Assembly (NCBI GenBank): GCA_051294375.1
Contig: CM119267.1
Coordinates: 8,249,951 to 8,313,950 of the forward strand
Reading direction: 5' to 3'
DNA from: Paraspadella gotoi
Lineage: Eukaryota > Chaetognatha
DNA length: 64,000 bases
Part shown: in pieces, positions 33,519-64,000 of the stretch
How the letters are laid out: every line of letters starts with the position of its first letter
Position numbering within the stretch: the stretch's first letter is position 1
Translations under genes and position numbers: made by a program
Notes under the pieces: model-generated
What the model was told of the DNA's origin: nothing
The model's input: only the letters and a program-made list of their open reading frames with translations
Database searches by the model: none

Positions 33519-35367
33519 CTATGATCTAGCGTCATTTTTATCATCTTCCTCTTTCTTTTGTTCTTCATTTTCTTCAGCCTTTTGTTTAGCCTTTAGTTCG
33601 GCCGCCAGTTTCTTTTCTTCCTTCAATTTCTTCGCACGAGTCTCGCAACTGAAGAACTCTTCGGGGACGTCGTCCGCCCCGCTCAACGGTTCCATCACGT
33701 CGCGACATCTGTAGGCGAGAAAACGAACAAGAAGTCGAGTTGAGGTTAAAATCAAGCAGTGAAAGACCAACCACACTTATTTTCACGGCTAAGATACATA
33801 TTGAAGCCAATTTAACGAAAATGGTTAAAATTAAAGATGGTTTTTTGACTGACTTGTATTCAGCTTGTATAAAATCGAACCAGTCGTATCCAGTGCCACA
33901 CATTTGCCACGCGTAACCGAACCTTCTGCCGAAAGGGTTGGCTTGGTCGTCTTCGGGGTTCGTCGCCGACGTGGACCGTCGCGCTCCTGAATAACGAATT
34001 TGCGTTTCGGACACGAAAAAAAAATCAANNNNNNNNNNAGACACTTACCAACTGTACAGGTCATTTTGGCGGGTAAGACCCAATCCTTACGTCCACCGCC
34101 GTCCCATTCGTTGCAGAAGAAGGTAGGTCCAACGCTGTAGAAATCACTTTGGCTCGTTGGAAGATTGGGTCGCATGATTTGCTTGTGCATGAATTCGTAC
34201 CTTGAGGTATTCATGACAATGCTCAATAATACCAGTAAAACAAACGGTACAGTTAATCAGTGCGCTCACGGAATGATGCAGTCGCCTTCGATGTACTGAC
34301 AGGTCGGCTGAGTCTGCAACAAAAATAATTTTTTTTAACATTCACCCAGTTGATTAATTTTTTTTAAAAAATCTACTGACCATTGACCAGCCGTAATATA
34401 CGTTCTTCAGATCGAGTACCCTGTGATACTTATATGCCCGGGTTGAGGGGCAGGCGAGGGTCAAGACCGGTGCTCCGACCGTCGACGTACACCTCAAGGG
34501 AGAAAAATAAATACGTTGGTCAAAAATAGAGAAACTTTAGACAAGTGATGTGTGTAATACCTGGACATAACATAATTTTGATCCTCTGGACGGAAATAAA
34601 ATATGAAAGAGTCGTCCTTGGGTGAGGATTTCGAAGAGTCGCGTTCCCTTCGTCACTCCATCTGAAAAGAAGGTCGGGATTTCAGTCTTAAAAAAACAAT
34701 CTAAACGTTTTTATAATTAAATTTTAATTTTGAAAACCTGAGGAAGATGAATTTTTATCAAATACTACTTCAACTTCTACTTTTAAACCGTCGGTCCAGT
34801 TATCTCTCTTTCTACTTTCTGTAACACATCTCACCCTTTAATAATCACATTGAAGAATTTGATAAGTTTTCTCCTCTTAATTATTTACCTCTGCGGCCAT
34901 TCCCCCGTCCATTCTATTTTCTTTTTGCTCCTCCTCGTTCGTTTACCATTAAAGTCTTCTTCTCCCTCTTCCTCTTCCTCTTCTTTTCTTTCCTCCGAAA
35001 ATAAATGAGCGACATCTTCAGGCCAGACTTGGTCGTTTGAGAGCGGGAAGACACGGAGCTGATAGATAAAAAAAAAGTTTTTATTGTGATCAATATTATT
35101 TCAAATATTTTTTCAAAAACAAAGGACCATGAAGCCAAGTTTGATCCCTGGATCGAAGCCAACGTGAGGCAAATACAATGTTCAGATGGTATCGGTTAAT
35201 TCAAGCATTTAAGATTTTTTTTCCTTTTTACAAAAAAACACGTTTTTTAATCTCCTTACGACTTCTGATGAATCCTGTTTGTATCTGATAACGTAGGAAT
35301 TTGTAGAAAACGTGAGCAGCCAAAAAACCAATGCAAGAAAAGACGGCTTCTTCCCGAGTTTGAACAT
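33519..35367 (-). CDS. Secreted Cys-bearing protein, possibly SUEL-like lectin, 8 exons
   Basis: Exons 35260-35367, 34889-35058, 34561-34661, 34381-34492, 34270-34313, 34049-34200, 33854-33986 and 33519-33708 connect in phase to about 336 residues. The exception is a one-base loss in 34561-34661, which the overlap copy repairs. Exon 1 encodes a signal peptide (FLALVFWLLTFSTNS). The next is acidic with a poly-Glu run and then KRTRRSKKK, a possible furin site. The core has eight well-spaced Cys, including LTLACPSTRAYKYHRVLDLK, CQYIEGDC, and near its end CGTGYDWFDFIQAEYKC. These echo the sea-urchin egg lectin (SUEL, rhamnose-binding) fold, where a Leu-rich Cys strand comes first and a GT..Y...Y.C motif comes last. 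The match is weak. The C-terminus is a Lys/Glu-rich helix. Confidence 0.72.
34029..34038. other. Assembly gap (10 N)
   Basis: Ten N in the intron just beyond the donor at 34049. There is no duplicated sequence around it, unlike the 25-N gaps. Confidence 0.9.
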
Positions 35368-35799
35368 TTTAAGGATTAGTAAAACGCAAAATATTTCGGT
35401 TGAAGCTCAAAAATAACTACAAAATAAGCAATCGCTGTATCAGAATTTAGATGTTTTTTTAACGCTTGGTCGAAGTTGAAATCGACCGGTGATCTGTTGC
35501 CTCGCGGGATGCATGGTTGTCGGTCGAGGGAGGAGGCGGCCGATCGAAAAAGGTGAATCGATTACGAGAAATTCTATAATGCCCTTCGGATCGTTATTTT
35601 TTTTAATTAAGCTAAGAGCCAAAAAAACGTGTAAATTGGAATATGTTTATTACAGTTTTCTGACAAAATTGCAAAGACTTAATCTTTTTCGTCTTCTTCC
35701 TTGGATTCAATTATATTCGGTTACTGGCGTAAGTGCGGATGAACAATTTGCGGAACACTGGTCTTCTTTTATCCAGCGTCAACATTTCATAATTATTTT

Positions 35800-36000
35800 A
35801 AATGAAATAGGTACAACCAATATAAAAATTATCCATGGACAGGCTTTGGTGGTTTGAGGCCTCCATCACTCTTACAAGATAATGACATAGCAGGTCTCTG
35901 CAAGCTTTCAATCAAGACTCAGTCTCGTTTATTCACTCCAAGATTACCTGGCTTCCCTATCACTGACTTCATCATTCAAAGAATGTTTCAATTGTTTGAA
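35800..36000 (-). mobile_element. Element A, copy 6
   Basis: Reverse-oriented copy between the thioredoxin and secreted protein genes, from GGTACAACCAATATAAAAATT to AAAGAATGTTTCAATTG. It lacks part of the tail (the LINE-like AAATAAGC segment is missing) and is repeated in the overlap at about 37775-37975. Confidence 0.6.
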
Positions 36001-36250
36001 AAATCTTTTTTTAGGCATTTGTAGTATCACAGGTATTAAGTATCATAACGTATTCAAACAAAAGGAACATTTTTAATTTTCTGACTAGAATACTACGCGG
36101 CGCTGCTAGCTTGCAAACTCATCAAAAAGCAAAAGAACAATATTCGAAAAATACAGTAAAAATAGTACAATTGTTTAAATCAATAAAATTCACTCAGTAA
36201 GATTTCATATATTGTGTTTGCTTAAGAAAATATAGTAGTAGAAAGGACGA

Positions 36251-36352
36251 CTATCGGTGCTTGTTAATCATAGTTTTCAGCCGAGATTCATTGGCGCCAG
36301 TCATTCTCACGACCCTCTGGCCCCTCTTGTAGAGAACAAACGTCGGCATTTC
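36251..36352 (-). CDS. TXN: Thioredoxin exon 2, left overlap copy with intact frame
   Basis: 34 codons including the stop: EMPTFVLYKRGQRVVRMTGA onward to NKHR. This is the intact form; the other copy at 38222-38322 lacks one base. EMPTF contains the cis-proline that all thioredoxins need next to the active site. Confidence 0.85.
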   Translation of the reverse strand, partial: EMPTFVLYKRGQRVVRMTGANESRLKTMINKHR

Positions 36353-36399
36353 CTGGGAAAAATGGATATTAACATATATTAAGCCTGGAAACTAACCAA

Positions 36400-36424
36400 N
36401 NNNNNNNNNNNNNNNNNNNNNNNN
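36400..36424. other. Assembly gap (25 N)
   Basis: Separates the two copies of overlap 2. Confidence 0.95.
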
Positions 36425-38351
36425 GAGGGCAGACGAGGTCAAGACGGTGCTCCGACCGTCGACGTACACCTCAAGGGAGAAAAATACGTTGGTCAAAAAT
36501 AGAGAAACTTTAGACAGTGATGTTGTGTATAACCTGGACATAACATAAGTTTGATCCTCTGGACGGAAATAAAATATGAAAGAGTCGTCCTTGGGGTGAG
36601 GATTTCGAAGAGTCGCGTTCCCTTCGTCACTCCATCTGAAAAGAAGGTCGATTTCAGTTTAAAAAACATCTAACGTTTTAAATTAATTTTAATTTTGAAA
36701 ACCTGAGGAAGATGAATTTTTATCAAATACTACTTCAACTTCTACTTTTAAACCGTCGGTCAGTTATCTCTCTTTCTACTTTCTGTAACACATCTCACCC
36801 TTTAATAATCACATTGAAGAATTTGATAAGTTTTCTCCTCTTAATTATTTACCTCTGCGGCCATTCCCCGTCCATTCTATTTTCTTTTTTGCTCCTCCTC
36901 GTTCGTTTACCATTAAAGTCTTCTCTCTCCTCTTCCTCTTCCTCTTCTTTTCTTTCCTCCGAAAATAAATGAGCGACATCTTCAGGCCAGACTTCGTCGT
37001 TTGGGAGCGGGAAGACACGGAGCTGATAGATAAAAAAAGTTTTTTGAGAACTTTTTAAGTTTTATTGTGATCGCTATTATTTCAAATATCTTCTCAAAAA
37101 CAAAGGCATGAAGCCAAGTTTGATCCTGGATCGAAGCCAACGTGGGCAAATACAATGTTCAGATGGTATCGGTTAATTCGAGCATTTAAGATTTTTTTCC
37201 TTTTTTACAAAAAACCGTTTTTTAATCTCCTTACGATTTCTGATGAATCCTGTTTGTATCTGATAACGTAGGAATTTGTAGAAAACGTGAGCAGCAAAAA
37301 ACCAATGCAAAAAAGACGGCTTCCTCCCGAGTTTGAACATTTTAAGGATTAGTAAAACGCAAAAATATTTCGGTGAAGCTCAAAAATAACTACAAAATAA
37401 GCAATCGTGTATCAAGAATTTAGATGTTTTTTAACGCTTGGTCGAAGTTGAAATCGACCGGTGATCTGTTGCCTCGCGGATGCATGGTTGTCGGTGAGGG
37501 AGGAGGCGGCCGATCGAAAAAAGGTGAATCGATTACGAGAAATTCTATAATGCTCTTCGGATCGTTATTTTTTTAATAAGCAAAAGCCAAAAAAAGCGTG
37601 TAAATTGGAATATGTTATTACAGTTTTCTGACAAAATTCAAAGACTTAATCTTTTCGTCTTCTTCCTTGGATTCAATTATATTCGGTTACTGGCGTAAGT
37701 GCCGATGAACAATTTGCGGAACACTGGTCTTCTTTTTATCCAGCGTCAACATTTCATAATTATTTTAAATGAAATAGGTACAACCAATATAAAAATTATC
37801 CATGGACAGGCTTTGGTGGTTTGAGGCCTCCATCACTCTTACAAGATAATGACATAGCAGGTCTCTGCAAGCTTTCAATCAAGACTCAGTCTCGTTTATT
37901 CACTCCAAGATTACCTGGCTTCCCTATCAATGACTTCATATATGTTTCAAAGAATGTTTCAATTGTATTGAAAAATCTTTTTTTAAGGCATTTGTAGTAT
38001 CACAGGTATTAAGTATCATAACGTATTCAAACAAAAGCAAATTTTTAATTTTCTGACTAGAAATACTACGCGGCGCTGCTAGCTTGCAACTCATCAAAAA
38101 GCAAAAGAACAATATTCGAAAAATACAGTAAAAATAGTACAATTGTTTAAATCAAATAAATTCACATCAGTAAATTTCATATATTGTGTTGCTTAAGAAA
38201 ATATAGTAGTAGAAAGGACGCCTATCGGTGCTTGTTAATCATAGTTTTCAGCCGAGATTCATTGGCGCCAGTCATCTCACGACCTTCTGGCCCCTCTTGT
38301 AGAGAACAAACGTCGGCATCTCCTAGGAAAAATGGATATTAACATATATTA
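36425..38351. repeat. Assembly overlap 2, right copy
   Basis: Second copy of 34447-36399. It holds repeats of the secreted protein's first exons (signal-peptide exon at 37235-37340, two bases shorter) and thioredoxin exon 2. It then continues into the 1.69-kb insertion that the left copy lacks. Confidence 0.88.
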
Positions 38352-40429
38352 GGCAGTGATTTCTATGCGAGGAATTTAGCAAAAAAACCACTTTTTCAAT
38401 ACTGTTAGAATATTACCAACATGATTAAATTTTACTCTAAGACAAAGTTGGCAAGATACAGATTAATTAAAATCATCTGTTGCTATTTTTCTAATCAACG
38501 AATCAATTCATTTTTGCTAACTTTTAATAAAAATATGTCCATTTTGTCCATTTTGACTTTTTGTCTTGAGATTTGAACGCTAAGATCATATGGCAAGAAA
38601 AATTTTGGTTAACTTCCGGCTTTTTGGGTCTTAATCTTCTTTACCTCTGAGTTGGTTCATTTGCCATTAGTCATCTATTGTTTGCCTATGGATTATTTTT
38701 AAATTGACGAGTATAATAACTTACATTTTTACATTTTATTAAATTTGTTAAACGAAAATACTTCAATGTCCACAATTCTAATCAAATTTCCCTATTGTTG
38801 GTCGCGCTTCTGTACCTAGAGATCGTAGGGCAATCTTAAAACTCACTAGTTCTTGCTACAGAATTAAGCACTTTGAGATTTGGAGTATTGATGCAATGAC
38901 GTATTATTTAAAGCTCAAATACATCGGATTTTTGTACTTATTTTATAGATATTCATAATATATGAGTATGAAATATATATTGGCTTAACAAGTAAAAAAC
39001 GCATTCATTGTTAGTAATGGCATAACGTACAGTAATTCCTCGTAACGGGTTTTTGCGAAAATTCCGAACATATCTGTCGATTATTTAAATCTGCTAGGCA
39101 ACTTATGAATAAAATCATAGCTACGAGATTTAAATAAAAATTGAGAGGTAACGAATCGTAAGGATTATTAACGCTATTACATTATATCGACGTTTAAGAA
39201 CCTGCAGTATGGAAACTATATCTATTTTGTAAATTGCAGAGAAGGCTGTGGCGAGGGCTTTAGAAATTGATTTTTTACTCTCATTGGCATCACGTACTTA
39301 AGTCTAAATTATATACAGTTATTTCAAGTTTTTGACGCAAGTTGTTTGATGGCTGTATTTACCAAACTTATGATGAAGAGAAGAAGAGAGAGAGAGAGAG
39401 AGAGGGAGAGAACGTCCACTAAGAATGTTATGGATGTAGAGACGTGTAGGAAGGTGACTGAAGGGAGAGAAAACGTCGACTAAGAATTGAGTTATGGATG
39501 TATTGAGGGTGGACAGTTGTGACGGGGACTGCTAATGACGAAAAATAAAATATAAGCTTAATTATGTTGGCGTGAAGAATCAAATACTTCACACAGATAG
39601 AAAGAGAAAAAGAGAGTAGAGCGAAGTCTCGAGAAAGAAAGAACAAGAAAGATGAAACAAACAGTTTAATAATATACGTGCCGATTTTTTGCTAAGTCAG
39701 CTAAGTATATCTATAAAAACGCGACAGATCTTACCGAGCAATTTACTATCATTTAAAGTTGTTCTTACCATGAAAAATCGTTTTTAGTTTCTTTTTAATA
39801 AAGGCTGATACCGTAATCTGGAATGGGATTACGTGAAAAGAAAATCATTGTCTTACCGTATTTTAAAGCATAGAAATTCACCCATGAGTTCATAGTTATA
39901 AAAGGAGAAGATAATAATGCCACCCGTTTTTTTTAAATAAAGAAAATTTCATATTTATTCAGTGGGAAAAATAATAAATACCGTTATTTAAGTATTTAAC
40001 AATTTTCAATGTTGAAAAATCCCCAAATCAAAATTCACTGCCATTAAGCCTGGGAAATAACCAATCAGCACCTGCTCAAGGGGCGGAAAGTGAATTCAAG
40101 TCCGTTTAAATATATACGCTGCCGATTTAAGATAAACAGCCCAAAAATTTTAAACTGATTTTTAACCCATCACGAGGATCGACTACCTTAACCCATCGCG
40201 ACCCGGAACTTACCTTGACTCCGTTGTCCTCGGCGACGTCTTCGACCTTGTCGACGTCAACCTTGAGGAAGACGACGTCGTCCATGTCCTTCGACATGGC
40301 GACGACTTTGGGAGCGATCTCCTTACAGGGTCCACACCACGTGGCGAAGAAGTCGACGACGACGAGACGCTCTCCCGCCGAAACTAATTGGACGTAAAAG
40401 TCACCAGAGTTTTTTACGTTGTGTACCAT
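38222..40429 (-). CDS. TXN: Thioredoxin, 2 exons
   Basis: Exon 40214-40429 (72 codons) joins exon 38222-38322 in phase 0, giving 105 residues, the normal size. The redox motif WCGPC is at residues 31-35, preceded by VVVDFFAT; the buried Asp (VDF) and the cis-Pro (MPTF) are present. It reduces protein disulfides in the cytosol and is itself reduced by thioredoxin reductase. No signal peptide is present, so it is a cytosolic Trx-1 type. Exon 2 here lacks one base compared with its copy at 36251-36352, which keeps the frame. The intron carries the 38352-40042 insertion. Confidence 0.94.
38352..40042. mobile_element. TIR DNA transposon, non-autonomous, polymorphic insertion
   Basis: Ends are GGCAGTGATTTCT at the left and, as reverse complement, GGCAGTGAATTTT at the right (11 of 13 match). 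ATTA lies on both sides (38348-38351 and 40043-40046). The other assembly copy has the empty site at 36371-36390 with a single ATTA, so the exact 1,691-bp unit plus a four-base target duplication is shown directly. No long open frame is present, so it needs a transposase in trans. The TIR and target do not settle the superfamily. Inside are a GA run and a twofold repeat near 39408-39505 with TAAGAATTGAGTTATGGATG. It sits in the thioredoxin intron. Confidence 0.85.
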
Positions 40430-41749
40430 GGCCGGGGGTTGACGGTAGGAGAGGTTGTGTAGGTTAAAATGTTTAATTTTAATTTAAATTCAATTCTTAT
40501 CACTTATTTAACATTCACGAGTTACGTTTTCAAAGCCATTTGAATATTCGTCTTCAGTGATCAAAAATCTAATTTACTCAACGATATCTTATGTTCGTAT
40601 TCTTTATTTGCAGGACTTGAGAACAAATTACGATATCTTTTGTTGAATGAAAAAAGGTGTAAGCGTATCTAAAGTAATTTACGACTTTACAGAATTTATA
40701 ATAAACTATTTAATGATTCCTATTAGTAAGAACTGAAGACGTTTACTGAGCGAATTTGAGTTTGTTCGTTGTAAAAAAGAAAAATTCTCTGACGCTAAGC
40801 GATGCCGAGCTAGTCACAAGAAGTTTATTTTTATCATGAAAATTATTTTTAGCTTTTAGCTTTTAGCAGACATTTATCTACCATCTCAATATATAATATA
40901 CGAAGGTAAAGTAAAAACGAAACAAGCAGTTTTTTATAATTGAAATCTGTATTTTTTAATTTTTGGGTTTATTCAGACAAAACGAACGAAATAAACAGTA
41001 CAATAAGAAAAAGTTATATTAACGGGTAATGTCGAGGGATGCACTCATCAGTTTGAAGAGCATGTTTCACAGATAAAAAAAAACTTATTGTGTTAAAAGT
41101 ATCAATACTAAATATTTTTTTCTGGTAGGAATCTTATACCTGTGAAAACAAGTAACTGAACGAGGTGCACATATGTAGGCACTTAATCGAATGTTCATTG
41201 AAAAGCAATGTAACATAGTTTAATAACTAATTCATGCAGCAATGAACTGTAAAGAATCAGTTGTTAATATTAAAATTAGTTGGGCGAGAAAATTTTTGTT
41301 TTCTCGAAATAATGCAATGAAACCAATTATCTAACATAGGTCTCGCTGCAGATATATGCCACGTTTCTAGTTAAATACTATATACATCATAATGTTTGGT
41401 AAAAACCCGAATAAAAAGGTTTTCATTGACCGGAGTATATATAGGATAGAAAAGTACAAGAGAGAACTCGACAATTTAAAAACCCTCTGTCAAAATAGTT
41501 CCCAGCCCCGATTAAAAATTCATTTTATTTGGCGAATTCTCCTCCAAATAGTAATTCACAAACCCATTACTTATTCTTTAGTTTTTCCAAAGTTTTATTG
41601 GTATGACTGGGAGATTACTCTCGGCGTCGGTATTTTAAGAACGCTTTAATTTTTTTGCGTTCTCCGTTTTTGTTTGCGTCGCACGTCGTCTTGCTCTTCG
41701 TTTTGTCTTCGCGGTCAAAACCAATCAGTCGCGCGCCAACTTTTAAAAT
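40430..41749. other. Intergenic space between thioredoxin and formin
   Basis: AT-rich DNA holding the thioredoxin promoter and the formin 3' UTR. An 85-codon plus-strand open frame (41392-41649) has no recognised family and no other support. I see nothing else. Confidence 0.55.
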
Positions 41750-63883
<22,134 letters not shown>

Positions 63884-64000
63884 CTGAGGGGTGGTGTGGA
63901 AAGGGGGAGGGGTGGAAGGGTGGTGGGTTTGGGATGTGTGAAGGAGGTTTGGTGGGATGGATGAAAGAGGATAGATGGGAGGAAGGAGAAGGGCGAAAAA

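Larger units (their letters stand above)
34447..36399. repeat. Assembly overlap 2, left copy
   Basis: Repeated at 36425-38351 after a 25-N gap. It contains the first exons of the secreted protein gene, element A and thioredoxin exon 2. This copy ends 18 bases past the empty insertion site of the transposon described at 38352. Confidence 0.88.

Noticed and set aside
41392-41649. 85-residue plus-strand open frame as a gene
   Set aside because: No family resemblance, no splice context, and AT-rich composition like the flanks.

Overview
This window is eukaryotic nuclear DNA, most likely from an invertebrate animal. Every recognisable gene is split by introns with GT-AG borders and matching codon phases. 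The families found are animal ones: a full-length TRAF4-type adaptor, a PTF1/Fer-type bHLH factor and an INF2/FHDC1-like formin. The DNA is AT-rich outside exons and very rich in (GA)n/(CT)n and (GAAA)n microsatellites. I cannot name the species.

All six genes I can support lie on the minus strand. From left to right: (1) 374-6132, a secreted Thr/Ser/Pro-rich mucin-like protein of about 1,550 residues with 8 exons and a signal peptide; (2) 6730-18601, TRAF4, 473 residues, 5 coding exons, complete from RING to MATH/TRAF-C; (3) 20292-24275, a bHLH transcription factor with 8 inferred exons; (4) 33519-35367, a secreted cysteine-bearing protein of about 336 residues, possibly a divergent SUEL-type lectin; (5) 38222-40429, thioredoxin, 105 residues, 2 exons; (6) 41750 to at least 63883, a formin whose FH2 domain starts at the right and whose Ser/Thr/Arg-rich tail ends at 41750. 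The 5' end of the formin lies outside the window.

The assembly is imperfect. Three 25-N gaps (25017, 36400, 57804) each sit between two near-identical copies of the same sequence: 17505-25016 with 25042-32496, 34447-36399 with 36425-38351, and 51925-57803 with 57829-63925. These are best read as unmerged overlapping contig ends or haplotypes, not gene duplications. The copies differ mainly by one-base indels, so the many small frameshifts in exons are probably consensus errors. In one exon the second copy restores the frame that the first has lost.

The two copies also reveal biology. In the thioredoxin intron one copy carries a 1.69-kb insertion with short terminal inverted repeats flanked by ATTA on both sides, while the other copy keeps the empty site with a single ATTA. 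Other non-gene content: a dispersed repeat of about 300 bp present at seven independent loci (called element A here), a 45-bp inverted-repeat element at 91-235, an inverted-repeat element with a CCCTAA-like core at 18155-18357, several short tandem arrays and a G-rich tract. The genes belong to unrelated pathways (secreted matrix, TRAF signalling, cell fate, redox, actin assembly); nothing suggests a functional cluster.
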